A stretch of 32,483 nucleotides of DNA from Actinomycetes bacterium (GTDB taxonomy: Bacteria > Actinomycetota > Acidimicrobiia > Acidimicrobiales > UBA8190): NCBI GenBank assembly GCA_021798135.1, contig JAJZYI010000003.1:1-32483 (forward strand). The letters are read 5' to 3'. This document shows, piece by piece, positions 7,867 to 15,587 of this stretch; the first letter of the stretch is position 1, and the number at the start of each line of letters is the position of its first letter. Both the position numbers and the translations under genes were made by a program. The notes beneath the pieces are model-generated. The model made no database searches and was not told the origin of the DNA. It saw nothing but the letters and a program-made list of their open reading frames with translations.

Positions 7867-8889
7867 TCAGCGCCCGCCGGGTCGGGTCGGGACGCCCCAG
7901 AACTCCGACTTGGCGGACCGGGTCATGAGCGACGTGAGCGCGGCGAGGACGGTCTGCGACCCGTCGACCACCGCGGCCACCTGCTCGCCGATGGGCATCT
8001 CGACGCCGTGGGCCGCCGCCATGTCGACGAGCGGCCGCGCGCTCTTCAGCCCCTCGGCCACCATCCGCGTCTCGCTCACGACGTCCTCGACGGCGCGGCC
8101 CGAGCCGAGGGCCACGCCAACCCCTCGGTTGCGACTGAGCGAGCTGGTGCACGTCGCCACCAGGTCGCCCACGCCCGCCAGGCTGGCCACGGTCATCGGG
8201 TCGCCACCCATGGCGACCATGAGCCGTCCCATCTCCACCAGGCCCCGCGTGACCAGCGCGGCGAGCGACGAGTCTCCCAGCCCCAGGCCCACGGACATCC
8301 CGGCCGCCAGCGCCAGGACGTTCTTGGTGGCGCCTGCCACCTCGCACCCCACCAGATCGTCGTTGGTGTAGATGCGCAGCCGGTCGGTGTGCAGCAGGGT
8401 CTGGACCTCCCTGGCGACCTCCTCGTCGGTCATGGCCACGACCGTCGCCGCAGGCTGCCCGGCGGCGATCTCCCGTGCCAGGTTCGGCCCCGACAGCACC
8501 CCCACCGCCCGCCCCGGCAGCTCCTGGGCGAGCACCTCCGTCATCCGGGCGTTGGTCTCGCGCTCCAGGCCCTTGCTCAGGCTGAGCACCGGCACGCCCG
8601 CCCCGACGTGCGGTGCCAGCCGCCGCGCCACCTGGCGGAAGCCGTGCGACGGCACCGCCATCACGACCACCGTCGCGTCGGAGACCGCCTCGGCCTCCGA
8701 CGTCGTCGCCCGCAATCCGGGCGGCAGCACGACCCCCGGCAGGTAGTCCGGGTTGGACCGGTCCACCGTGATGCTGCGTGCCACCTCGGCGCGCCGCGCC
8801 CACAGGACCGTCGGGACCCGGCGCGCCGCGATGGCGGCGACCGTCGTCCCCCACGAACCGGCGCCGATCACAGCCACACGGTGGGTCAC
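7867..8889 (-). CDS. gpsA: NAD(P)H-dependent glycerol-3-phosphate dehydrogenase
   Basis: This 340-residue cytoplasmic enzyme reduces dihydroxyacetone phosphate to sn-glycerol-3-phosphate for phospholipid synthesis. The Rossmann motif is GAGSWGT (9-15), followed by SLSKGLE with Lys106, LSGPNLAREI, the catalytic lysine Lys189 in GATKNVLALAAG, and GVGDLVATCTSSLSRNR. Length and motif order are those of the family. The GTG at 8889 is preceded at six bases by TAGGGT, so the message is probably leaderless. It is divergent from cofC. In M. tuberculosis the homologue gpdA2 also lies divergent from fbiD (cofC) near hupB, so the neighbourhood is conserved. It converges on the mannosidase gene with 114 bp between, in which I see no clear hairpin. 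Confidence 0.96.
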   Translation of the reverse strand: MTHRVAVIGAGSWGTTVAAIAARRVPTVLWARRAEVARSITVDRSNPDYLPGVVLPPGLRATTSEAEAVSDATVVVMAVPSHGFRQVARRLAPHVGAGVPVLSLSKGLERETNARMTEVLAQELPGRAVGVLSGPNLAREIAAGQPAATVVAMTDEEVAREVQTLLHTDRLRIYTNDDLVGCEVAGATKNVLALAAGMSVGLGLGDSSLAALVTRGLVEMGRLMVAMGGDPMTVASLAGVGDLVATCTSSLSRNRGVGVALGSGRAVEDVVSETRMVAEGLKSARPLVDMAAAHGVEMPIGEQVAAVVDGSQTVLAALTSLMTRSAKSEFWGVPTRPGGR

Positions 8890-8895
8890 GGACCC

Positions 8896-8901
8896 ACCCT
8901 A
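8896..8901 (-). promoter_or_regulatory. leaderless -10 box (TAGGGT) of gpsA
   Basis: TAGGGT lies six bases before the GTG start at 8889. Confidence 0.6.
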
Positions 8902-8979
8902 CGACGGCCCGGGCCGCCGCGGGCGCCCATGCACGACGGGCGTGGGCACGTCCCGATGCACCCGCGGGTGGGGCGACCG

Positions 8980-9081
8980 CCGGCAGGCCTCGCGCGGCGG
9001 CGGCCGGGGACGCCGACCGGCCCGCGTGGGGCGCTCACCGGCAGGCCTCGCACGGCGACGGCGGCGGGGGACGCCGACCGG
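8980..9081. repeat. imperfect 41/44-bp direct repeat in the gpsA-cofC intergenic region
   Basis: Copies at 8980-9020 and 9038-9081 both begin ccggcaggcctcgc and end ggggacgccgaccgg, with small indels between. They lie in the divergent promoter region, just upstream of the cofC -10 box. Confidence 0.75.
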
Positions 9082-9086
9082 AGCCG

Positions 9087-9092
9087 TACACT
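9087..9092 (+). promoter_or_regulatory. leaderless -10 box (TACACT) of cofC
   Basis: TACACT is seven bases before the GTG at 9100. Confidence 0.6.
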
Positions 9093-9099
9093 GGTCCGG

Positions 9100-9696
9100 G
9101 TGGACGGTGCCGAGAGCACGCTCGACACGCCGGGCACCGCGGTGCTCGTGCCCATCAAGTCCTTCCGCACCGCGAAGGCACGCCTCGCTCCGGCGCTCGA
9201 ACCCGCCGCCCGCGCCGAGCTCGCCCGCCGCATGGCGCTCACCGTGATCGCCGCTGCGTCCCCGCTCCCGGTCGCGGTCGTCTGCGACGACCCGGACGTC
9301 GCCCGATGGGCGATCGCACAGGGCGCGTCCGTCGTGTCCGAGCCGGGTCGCGGCCTCAACGGTGCGGTGGCGGCCGGCGTCGACCACCTTCGCCGAACCG
9401 GGGCAGAGCGGGTCATCGTCTGTCACGCCGACCTGCCCCGTGCAACCGGGCTGCCCGCGCTGGCCGACCGGGACGGCATCACCCTGGTGCCCGACCGGCG
9501 CGACGACGGCACCAACGTGATCTGCCTGCCGACCGCGTGCGAGTTCCGGTTCTCCTACGGGCCAGGCTCCTTCCGTCGCCACCACGCCGAAGCCGAGCGA
9601 CTGGGCGTCCCCGTCCACGTCGTCCGGCAGCCCGAGCTCGCCTGGGACGTCGACGTCCCCGCCGACCTGCTGGGCGACGTGGCACGCCGTCGATGA
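9100..9696 (+). CDS. cofC: Guanylyltransferase of coenzyme F420 biosynthesis (CofC/FbiD)
   Basis: This 198-residue protein matches the CofC/FbiD family, which joins GTP to 2-phospho-L-lactate (or, in mycobacteria, phosphoenolpyruvate) to make the activated side-chain precursor of F420. It opens with TAVLVPIKSFRTAKARLAP, the nucleotide-binding start of the family. VCDDPDVARWA, EPGRGLNGAV, VIVCHADLP, LVPDRRDDGTNVI and FSYGPGSFRRH follow, and WDVDVPADL ends the fold. Which of the two acceptors it uses cannot be read from sequence. The start at GTG 9100 is supported by the adjacent -10 box. The stop overlaps the start of the PIG-L gene (ATGA), so the two are translationally coupled. Confidence 0.93.
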   Translation: MDGAESTLDTPGTAVLVPIKSFRTAKARLAPALEPAARAELARRMALTVIAAASPLPVAVVCDDPDVARWAIAQGASVVSEPGRGLNGAVAAGVDHLRRTGAERVIVCHADLPRATGLPALADRDGITLVPDRRDDGTNVICLPTACEFRFSYGPGSFRRHHAEAERLGVPVHVVRQPELAWDVDVPADLLGDVARRR

Positions 9697-10508
9697 GCGC
9701 CGACCCGATGCCAGGCGCCGGGCACGACGACCTTGTCCCACCGGCTTTCACGCTGCCGGTCGGCGGCCTGCCCCGCACCGGCCCGCCCACCGTCGACCTC
9801 GCCGTGCCCCGGACCGCCGTGGCGGTCGGCGCCCACCCTGACGACGTCGACTTCGGCTGTGGCGGCACGCTGGCCAAGTGGGCGGCGGCCGGCTGCCACA
9901 CCCACCACGTCGTCCTCACCGACGGCTCCAAGGGGACGTGGGACGCCGACGCCGATCCCGCCGAGCTGGTGGCCACCCGACAGGAGGAGCAGCGCCGGGC
10001 AGCCGACATCCTCGGCAGCCGGTCGGTCACGTTCCTCGGGGCGGTCGACGGCGAGCTGCTACCCGGGCGCGACGAGCTGCGCCGCCTGTGCCGGGTGGTC
10101 AGGCGCCTCCGGCCCGACGTGGTGATCGGCCACGACCCCTGGCGCCGCTACCGGCTGCACCCCGACCACCGGCACGCAGGCTTCCTCACCGTCGACGCGG
10201 TCGTGGCGGCACGCGATCCCGGCTTCTTCCCCGAGCTGCCCGAACCGCCGCACCGACCGCGATGCCTGCTGCTGTTCGAGCCGGACAGCGTCAACCACGT
10301 CGAGGACATCGGCGGCGTCATCGACCGCAAGGTGGACGCGCTCCTGGCCCACCGGAGCCAGCATCTGACGACGATGGGCATCGCGGACGGGGCCGGCGAC
10401 GGCGCCGGCGACGCGTTCGCCGCCGCCGTGAGCCGCCAGGCCGCCGAGCACGGCGCCGTCGCCGGGCTCGGCGCCGGCGAGGCGTTCCATCGCATCGACG
10501 ATCTCTGA
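9693..10508 (+). CDS. PIG-L (LmbE-like) family deacetylase
   Basis: This 271-residue protein belongs to the zinc-dependent PIG-L family, which removes N-acetyl groups from GlcNAc-containing substrates such as mycothiol precursors. The metal-site motifs are AHPDD (His48, Asp50, Asp51) followed by GCGGTLAKW, and HPDH (156-159). VLTDGSKGTWD and VDGELLPGRDELRRL lie between. The first 40 residues are a variable Pro/Gly-rich leader. The ATG overlaps the cofC stop by four bases. A role in mycothiol synthesis (MshB/Mca type) is possible, but the coupling to an F420 gene is not explained by known pathways; the substrate is unknown. A strong hairpin follows the gene. Confidence 0.88.
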   Translation: MSADPMPGAGHDDLVPPAFTLPVGGLPRTGPPTVDLAVPRTAVAVGAHPDDVDFGCGGTLAKWAAAGCHTHHVVLTDGSKGTWDADADPAELVATRQEEQRRAADILGSRSVTFLGAVDGELLPGRDELRRLCRVVRRLRPDVVIGHDPWRRYRLHPDHRHAGFLTVDAVVAARDPGFFPELPEPPHRPRCLLLFEPDSVNHVEDIGGVIDRKVDALLAHRSQHLTTMGIADGAGDGAGDAFAAAVSRQAAEHGAVAGLGAGEAFHRIDDL

Positions 10509-10575
10509 CCGCGGTCGCCCGCGTCGTGCGGGGCCCCGCCAGCCGCGCCCCCGTGCGCCATGCTCCGGCTCGCGC

Positions 10576-10611
10576 GACGAGCAGGGAGCCCATACGGGCT
10601 CCCTGCTCGTC
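10576..10611. terminator. strong bidirectional hairpin terminator
   Basis: A perfect 16-bp stem (gacgagcagggagccc and its complement) with a four-base loop, atac, lies between convergent cofC-PIG-L and hupB. No T run follows on either strand, as is common in actinobacterial terminators. Confidence 0.85.
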
Positions 10612-10757
10612 ATCGGCACATCACCCGCCTGCCGGCTACCCGGCGGTGTAGGTGCCGGCAGCGGGCCGAGCCAGCAGCGGAGGACGGCCGGCGCGCGCAC
10701 CGGACAGCGGCCACGGCCGCCAGCCGAGCGTCGCCGGGGTACCGCCCCCGCCAGTGA

Positions 10758-11399
10758 TCAGCGGCGCTTGGCGGCCGGCGCCTTGCGAGCCGGCACCCGT
10801 GCCGCAGCGACGCGACGCGCCGGCGCCTTCTTCGCCACGGCCTTCTTCACCGGCGCCTTCTTGACCGCGGCCTTCTTGACCGCGGCCTTCTTCACCGGCG
10901 CCTTCTTGACCGCGGCCTTCTTCACCGGCGCCTTCTTGACCGCGGCCTTCTTCACCGGCGCCTTCTTGACCGCTGCCTTCGCCGCCGGCGCCTTCTTCGC
11001 CGGCGCCTTCTTCGCCGCGGCCCTCGTCGCGGTGGCCTTCGTCGCCGCCGCACGCTTCGTCCCCGAAGCGGCTGCGGGACGGGCGGCGCCGGTCGTCACC
11101 ACCTTGGGTGCTCCCAGGGGGCTCCGACCGTTCACGATGTCCTTGAACGTCGAGCTGGCAGTGAAGCTCACGCCCTTGCTCGCCGGGATGCGGACCGATG
11201 CGCCCGTCTGCGGATTGCGCCCCATGCGAGCGGCACGCCGCGTCGGTCGGAAGGCACCGAACCCGACGACGGCGACACGCCGACCGGCCTTCACCTCACT
11301 CACGACCGTGTGCACCAAGGCATTGACGGCGTTCTCTGCATCACGTTTGGCCAACGATGTCGTCTTGCTTATGGCTTCGACGAGCTCCGACTTGTTCAC
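10758..11399 (-). CDS. hupB: HU-family nucleoid protein with lysine/alanine-rich tail (HupB-like)
   Basis: This 213-residue protein has an HU core of about 90 residues: VNKSELVEAISKTT, GFGAF, then the DNA-binding arm with GRNPQTG and FKDIVN. A tail of about 120 residues follows, made of KKAPVKKAAV-type repeats, all with AAG lysine codons. HU bends and compacts DNA; the tail adds further DNA contact, as in mycobacterial HupB, which is almost the same length. The GTG at 11399 is preceded by AGGAGG at a five-base spacing. A sigma-70-type promoter (TTGACC, 17 bases, TTTGAT) lies just upstream. It is one of the few genes here with a normal Shine-Dalgarno leader. It converges on the PIG-L gene. Confidence 0.95.
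   Translation of the reverse strand: MNKSELVEAISKTTSLAKRDAENAVNALVHTVVSEVKAGRRVAVVGFGAFRPTRRAARMGRNPQTGASVRIPASKGVSFTASSTFKDIVNGRSPLGAPKVVTTGAARPAAASGTKRAAATKATATRAAAKKAPAKKAPAAKAAVKKAPVKKAAVKKAPVKKAAVKKAPVKKAAVKKAAVKKAPVKKAVAKKAPARRVAAARVPARKAPAAKRR
10846..10980. repeat. 30-bp tandem repeat encoding the HupB tail
   Basis: Four copies of a 30-bp unit (10846-10875, 10891-10920, 10921-10950, 10951-10980) and a 15-bp half unit (10876-10890) encode AAVKKAPVKK repeats. They are nearly identical at DNA level, so recombinational change of tail length is likely. Confidence 0.9.
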
Positions 11400-11404
11400 C
11401 GCCA

Positions 11405-11459
11405 CCTCCTGAGCGTTGCGGAATCCCCTAATCAAAGAGCCTCCGCGCCCGCAGGTCAA
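11405..11459 (-). promoter_or_regulatory. hupB promoter and ribosome-binding site
   Basis: On the minus strand, TTGACC (11459-11454), a 17-base spacer and TTTGAT (11436-11431) form a good sigma-A-type promoter. AGGAGG (11410-11405) is the ribosome-binding site. The predicted leader is about 25 nt. Confidence 0.75.
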
Positions 11460-11984
11460 GCATTTCCGTGCACCGGCAGTGGAATTCATGCCGCTTCGAC
11501 CCTGGGCCTTCGGCATGGGCCGCAAACCGCTGCCCGGCAATGACAGGCGACAGTGGACGAGAAGTCCCGGTTCTGCAAGGATTTTTCTGGTACCCGCCCT
11601 GCAGGGCGGAACGCTCGGCACCGCGGCCGACGGCTGCGGTGGGATCGGCCACCGCCACGCCAGCGTCAGGCCCGCCACCGCCCCAAGGACTTCCCTCGGC
11701 GCGTCGCGGCGCCCCGGAAGGCTCTCGCCGGAGGCTCCGGCCAGCTGGCACTCCTCCGCACGGGAGGGACCGTGCACGTCACACGCCGCCCGGCGCGCGT
11801 GCCGCCGGCGGCTCGCCGGCCGGCCACCGCCGGCCGCGTCGCCACCCGCCGCTCGGAGCGTGCACGCTCGGGCTCCAGTGCCCCCACCGCCCACCAACCT
11901 CCGGCCGCGGCCGCTCCGGTGCCCGCCAGCCCGCCACCGGTGTCGCGCCGCCGACGCCATCCCGCCGCCAGGGAGGACCCCCGC
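11460..11984. other. non-coding interval upstream of hupB and the VirD4-like gene
   Basis: I see no convincing gene here. It includes a relatively AT-rich stretch (11400-11590) and a 16-bp perfect palindrome, ccgccctgcagggcgg, at 11594-11609 next to a run of five T (11583-11587). The palindrome has no loop and could be an operator. The right half is low-complexity Pro/Arg/Ala-type sequence. GGAGG at 11972-11976 serves the next gene. Confidence 0.6.
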
Positions 11985-13652
11985 ATGACCACCGGACCCG
12001 ACCGCACGCCGCGGACCGCCACGCGCCCGTCGCCACCCGGCGGCACCGAGCGCGCCCGCGCCGCCCACGCGTTCGGCGAGGTGCTCGCCCGCGCCGCCAC
12101 CGGCGGCGGCGGGGCCTACCTCGGCGCCACGCACGAGGGGTGGGTGTGGTCCGGGAGCGAGCACGCCGCGCTCGTCCTCGGGCCACCCCGGGCCGGCAAG
12201 ACGAGTGCCGTCGTCGTCCCTTCCGTCATCGCCGCTTCCGGCGCCGTCGTGTCCACCTCCACCAAGCCCGACGTCGCACGGGCGACGTCGGCTGCTCGCC
12301 GCCGGGTCGGGCCCTGCGCGATCTTCGACCCCACGGGCTCCGTCCCGGCGCTCCCGGGAGTCGAGCCGATCCGGTGGTCGCCGGTGACGGCGTGCGGGTC
12401 GTGGGACGACGCGCTCGTCATGGCCGCCGGCATGGTGGACACATCCCGACGCGTCGCCGGGCCGGGAACCGCTCGCGGCGCAGACCACTGGAGCGAGCGG
12501 GCCACCGCGCTCCTCGCTCCCCTGCTGCACGCGGCCGCCCTCGCCGGGACGGGCATGGCCGCCGTCGTGAGCTGGATCGACCGGCACCAGGCGGGGCCGG
12601 CACTCGACATCCTGGACCACGCCGGGGCGACGGTCGCCGGTGACCTGCTCGCGGGCATCGCCGACACCGATGCCCGCGAGCAGAGCGGGATCTGGTCGAC
12701 GGCATCGGGCACGGTGAGCGCCTACCGGAGCCACGGCGCGCTGGCTGCCACCGCGGCTCCCGACTTCGACGCCGCCGCCTTCGTCGCCTCCCGGGGCACG
12801 CTCTACATCTGCGCCGGCGCCCGGCAGCAGGGAGCCGTCGCCCCGCTCGTCGTCGGCCTCCTCACCGAGCTCCGCTCCGCTGTCTACGCCCGCGCCGCCG
12901 ACGCGGCGATGCCGACGGGGGACGGACCACCGGTGCTGTTCGCCCTCGACGAGGTGGCGAACATCGCACCGATCCCCGACCTGCCCTCGATGGTGAGCGA
13001 GGGCGGCGGACAGGGCCTCACCGTGCTCGCCTGCCTGCAGGACCTCTCGCAGGCACGGTCCCGGTGGGGACCGGCGGCCGACGGCCTGCTGTCGCTGTTC
13101 GGCGCGACGCTCGTGCTGCCCGGGATCGGCGACGTCCAGACACTGCGCGCGCTGTCGGAGCTGGCCGGGGAGGAGGACGTCGTGCAGCGCTCCGCGAGCG
13201 CTGCGGCGGCGGACACCCGCTCGATGGCCACCGTCCTGGCGCAGCGGCTGGTCCTCGGTCGGCGCCCGCCCGGCGCCGACCGCCGCCCCCCCACGGTGAC
13301 CTGGTCCACGGTCCGGCGACGGCGGCTGCCCGTCGACGAGGTGGCCCGGGGGCGGCCGGGTGCCGCGCTGCTGATCGACCGCCGCAACCACATGCGCTTC
13401 ATCGGCCTCACGCCGTGGTTCGAGACGGAGCCGTGGCGCAGCGCCGTGGGACTGGCACGGCACCTTCCCGGCCCCGACCGTCGTGCCGCGCCCGTGCCGT
13501 TCGCCGGGGCCGCCACGCCCGGCACACCCCCGCCGCCGGACCGCCCGCCACCCGGCACACCCCCGCCACCGGACCGCCCGCACGCACCCGACCGCCCGCC
13601 ACCCGGCACACCGCCGCCACCGGACCGCCCGCACGACCTCGGCCTCGGATGA
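11985..13652 (+). CDS. Orphan VirD4/TraG-like coupling-protein ATPase
   Basis: This 555-residue protein resembles the ATPase part of type IV coupling proteins, which bring DNA or protein to a secretion channel. The Walker A motif is GPPRAGKT (66-73). The Walker B is LFALDEVANIAPI, with Asp322 and Glu323, followed by MVSEGGGQGLTVLACLQDLS as in the TraM-recognition part of TraG/VirD4. The family's usual N-terminal membrane helices are absent. Residues from about 512 on are Pro-rich PGTPPPPDRPH repeats. The ATG is preceded by GGAGG at an eight-base spacing. No relaxase, VirB4, integrase or other transfer gene is in the window, so its partner system is unknown. It ends 90 bp before the SOS operon and is probably not part of it. 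Confidence 0.75.
   Translation: MTTGPDRTPRTATRPSPPGGTERARAAHAFGEVLARAATGGGGAYLGATHEGWVWSGSEHAALVLGPPRAGKTSAVVVPSVIAASGAVVSTSTKPDVARATSAARRRVGPCAIFDPTGSVPALPGVEPIRWSPVTACGSWDDALVMAAGMVDTSRRVAGPGTARGADHWSERATALLAPLLHAAALAGTGMAAVVSWIDRHQAGPALDILDHAGATVAGDLLAGIADTDAREQSGIWSTASGTVSAYRSHGALAATAAPDFDAAAFVASRGTLYICAGARQQGAVAPLVVGLLTELRSAVYARAADAAMPTGDGPPVLFALDEVANIAPIPDLPSMVSEGGGQGLTVLACLQDLSQARSRWGPAADGLLSLFGATLVLPGIGDVQTLRALSELAGEEDVVQRSASAAAADTRSMATVLAQRLVLGRRPPGADRRPPTVTWSTVRRRRLPVDEVARGRPGAALLIDRRNHMRFIGLTPWFETEPWRSAVGLARHLPGPDRRAAPVPFAGAATPGTPPPPDRPPPGTPPPPDRPHAPDRPPPGTPPPPDRPHDLGLG
13518..13634. repeat. 33-bp tandem repeat at the 3' end of the VirD4-like gene
   Basis: Three 33-bp units (13518-13550, 13551-13583, 13602-13634) and an 18-bp partial unit encode PGTPPPPDRPP/H. 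The period preserves the frame. Confidence 0.85.
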
Positions 13653-13715
13653 GCGACGGCGACGGGCACCGGGCTCCCCGCCGGCGTCACCGGGCACGGC
13701 GGCCGTCGTGCGACA

Positions 13716-13729
13716 CGAACACATGTTCG
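13716..13729. promoter_or_regulatory. LexA (SOS) box
   Basis: CGAACACATGTTCG matches the Gram-positive/actinobacterial LexA operator (CGAAC-N4-GTTCG) exactly, with six-base complementary arms. It ends one base before the -10 box of the imuA' promoter, so bound LexA would block polymerase. Confidence 0.93.
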
Positions 13730-13730
13730 A

Positions 13731-13736
13731 TATCGT
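13731..13736 (+). promoter_or_regulatory. leaderless -10 box (TATCGT) of the mutasome operon
   Basis: TATCGT is six bases before the GTG start of imuA' at 13743 and directly abuts the LexA operator. Confidence 0.7.
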
Positions 13737-13742
13737 GCAGTC

Positions 13743-14489
13743 GTGGCACCCTCCCACACCCGACCGGACCTCCGTCCGTCCCCGCCGCCCCCTGCCACCG
13801 GGGACGGGACGCCGACGCGCGTCGTCCCCCCTGTCCTGCGCACCCGGGTCCGCCCGGTCTCCACCGCCGCCGAACGGGTCGTCCCCCTTCCCGAAGGGCT
13901 CGGAGCCCTGTTCCCCGGCGGTGTGGTCCGTCGCGGCACCGTCGTGCACGTCGTCCCCGCCACGCCGGCCACCAGCGGCACGACCAGCCTTGCGGTGGCT
14001 CTGCTCGCCGCCGTGTCGGGCGCCGCCGGCTGGGCGGCGATCGTCGGCGTCCCCGATCCCGGCGTCGCGGCGATCGCCGATGCCGGCGTCGACCTGGAAC
14101 GCCTCGTCCTGGTGCCCGAGCCGGGTCCCCACTGGGCCGAGGTCACCGCCGCCGCGCTGGGGGGCATGGCGGCCGTGCTCGTGCGGCCGCCTGCCAGCAC
14201 CCCGCCCCGGGTCGCCCGCCGGCTGGCCACGATCACCCGGGAGCGACGGTCGGTGCTGGTGGTGGCCGCGCCGCTGCACTGGGCCGAGCCCCCCGACGTC
14301 CGCCTGGTGGTCCGGCGCTCGGCGTGGACCGGCCTCGGCGAGGGACACGGCCACCTGCGCTCCCGCCGCTGTGACGTGATCGCCGAAGGGCGGCGGGCCG
14401 CCGGCCGCCCGGTCGCTGCCACCCTGTGGCTCCCGGACGGGGAGCACCCCGTCGCTCCGGCAGCGGGCGGTCCAGCTGGAGCCCGGTGA
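13743..14489 (+). CDS. imuA': ImuA' mutasome accessory protein
   Basis: This 248-residue RecA/SulA-related protein belongs to the actinobacterial ImuA' group, which acts with ImuB and DnaE2 in damage-induced mutagenic synthesis. After a 40-residue Pro/Arg-rich leader come VVPLPEGLGALFPGGVVRRG, SGTTSLAVALLAA (the Walker A-like place, degenerate), WAAIVGVPDPGVAAIADAGV, RLVLVPEPGPHW and WTGLGEGHGHLRSRRCDV. The start at GTG 13743 fits the -10 box six bases upstream, although the first conserved residues come about 40 codons later. It is the first gene of the SOS operon; imuB follows after six bases. Confidence 0.85.
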   Translation: MAPSHTRPDLRPSPPPPATGDGTPTRVVPPVLRTRVRPVSTAAERVVPLPEGLGALFPGGVVRRGTVVHVVPATPATSGTTSLAVALLAAVSGAAGWAAIVGVPDPGVAAIADAGVDLERLVLVPEPGPHWAEVTAAALGGMAAVLVRPPASTPPRVARRLATITRERRSVLVVAAPLHWAEPPDVRLVVRRSAWTGLGEGHGHLRSRRCDVIAEGRRAAGRPVAATLWLPDGEHPVAPAAGGPAGAR

Positions 14490-14495
14490 CCGGCG

Positions 14496-15587
14496 GTGCG
14501 ACGGTTGCTCGTGGTCCGCTGCCCGGCCCTGCTCGTCGAGGACGACCAGGGCCGAGCCGGCCGGCAGTTCGCCGACATGGTCGCCGCCATCCGGGAGCTC
14601 ACTCCCGTGGTCGACGTCGTCGCCCCCGGTGTCGGCTCGCTCCTCACCCGGGGGCCCTCTCGCTACTTCGGCGGCGACCGGGCGCTCGCCGCGCTGGTGG
14701 CAGCCACCGCCGCCCAGCGGTGCGGGCACCTGGTCGGGGTCGGCGTGGCCGACGGGCTGTTCGCTGCCGTGCTCGCCGCCACCACGGCGACCGGCAGGGG
14801 GAGCCCGGTCGTCGTCGACCCCGGGGCGACGGCGGCGTTCCTCGCCCCCTGGCCGGTCGCCGCCCTCGACCGTCCCGAGCTCGCGAGCGTGCTCGACCGG
14901 CTGGGCGTCCACCGCCTGGGCCAACTGGCCGCGCTCCCCCGTCACCACGTCCTCGCCCGCTTCGGCACCGACGGTGCCGCCTGCCACGACGTGGCGACCG
15001 GCCGGTCGGGAGAGCTGGCCGGCATGCGCCGTCCGGTCCGCTACCGGGGAGCTGCCGTCGGTCCACCTACTGCCGGGCAGGCGGGCTTCTGGGGTGTCGA
15101 CGATGGCGCCGCCCGACGTGCCAGGCAGGCCACGGCCCACATCGCCGCCACCACCGGCCCCACCGCAGTGCTCGTGGGGCAGCGGCACGACGGCCGCAGC
15201 CCCTGCGAGTGGGACCGGCTGGTCCCGTGGGACGCCGACGGCGGGGTCACCCGCCGGCACGACGCCGCCGCCCCCTGGCCCGGGCGGATCCCCCGGCCCG
15301 CCCCCGCTCTGGTGCACCGGCGGCCACTGCGGGCCGAGCTGGTCGACGCGAGCGACAGGCCCGTCGGGGTGAGCAGCCACGGTGAGGCCACGGCGGCACC
15401 GGCCCGCCTGTCCGTCGACGGCAGCCCGTGGCAGCGGGTGCTCGGCTGGGCCGGCCCCTGGCCGGTCGACGAACGCTGGTGGGCGGCGCGCCGGCGGCGC
15501 GCCCACCTGCAGGTGCTGGCCGCCGCCGGCGCCCACCTGCTCGTCCGGGAGCACCGGTGCTGGTGGGTCGAGGCGACCTATGACTGA
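14496..15587 (+). CDS. imuB: ImuB-like non-catalytic Y-family polymerase homologue, internally reduced
   Basis: This 363-residue protein is the ImuB of the operon, the adaptor that links DnaE2 and ImuA' to the sliding clamp. Recognisable parts are RRLLVVRCPALL at the N-terminus, PGVGSLLTRGPSRYFGG, VGVADGLFAAVLAA, LDRLGVHRLGQLAALP, GQAGFWG (in the place of the usual clamp motif like QLGLW) and a C-terminal WWVEATYD. Family members are generally about 500 residues. From memory of them, a stretch near the fingers and most of the little-finger domain before GQAGFWG are missing here. The GTG at 14496 is the only start, because an in-frame stop lies three codons upstream. It overlaps dnaE2 by eight bases. 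Confidence 0.82.
   Translation: MRRLLVVRCPALLVEDDQGRAGRQFADMVAAIRELTPVVDVVAPGVGSLLTRGPSRYFGGDRALAALVAATAAQRCGHLVGVGVADGLFAAVLAATTATGRGSPVVVDPGATAAFLAPWPVAALDRPELASVLDRLGVHRLGQLAALPRHHVLARFGTDGAACHDVATGRSGELAGMRRPVRYRGAAVGPPTAGQAGFWGVDDGAARRARQATAHIAATTGPTAVLVGQRHDGRSPCEWDRLVPWDADGGVTRRHDAAAPWPGRIPRPAPALVHRRPLRAELVDASDRPVGVSSHGEATAAPARLSVDGSPWQRVLGWAGPWPVDERWWAARRRRAHLQVLAAAGAHLLVREHRCWWVEATYD

Noticed and set aside
11594..11609. palindrome as a rho-independent terminator
   Set aside because: It has no loop and no T tract on the proper side, and no gene ends there.
11416..11988. 190-residue plus-strand frame in the hupB upstream interval
   Set aside because: It covers the hupB promoter, has no conserved motif and lacks a ribosome-binding site.
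11985..13652. VirD4-like gene as part of an integrated conjugative element
   Set aside because: No integrase, relaxase, attachment repeats or other transfer genes lie nearby, and base composition is like its neighbours.
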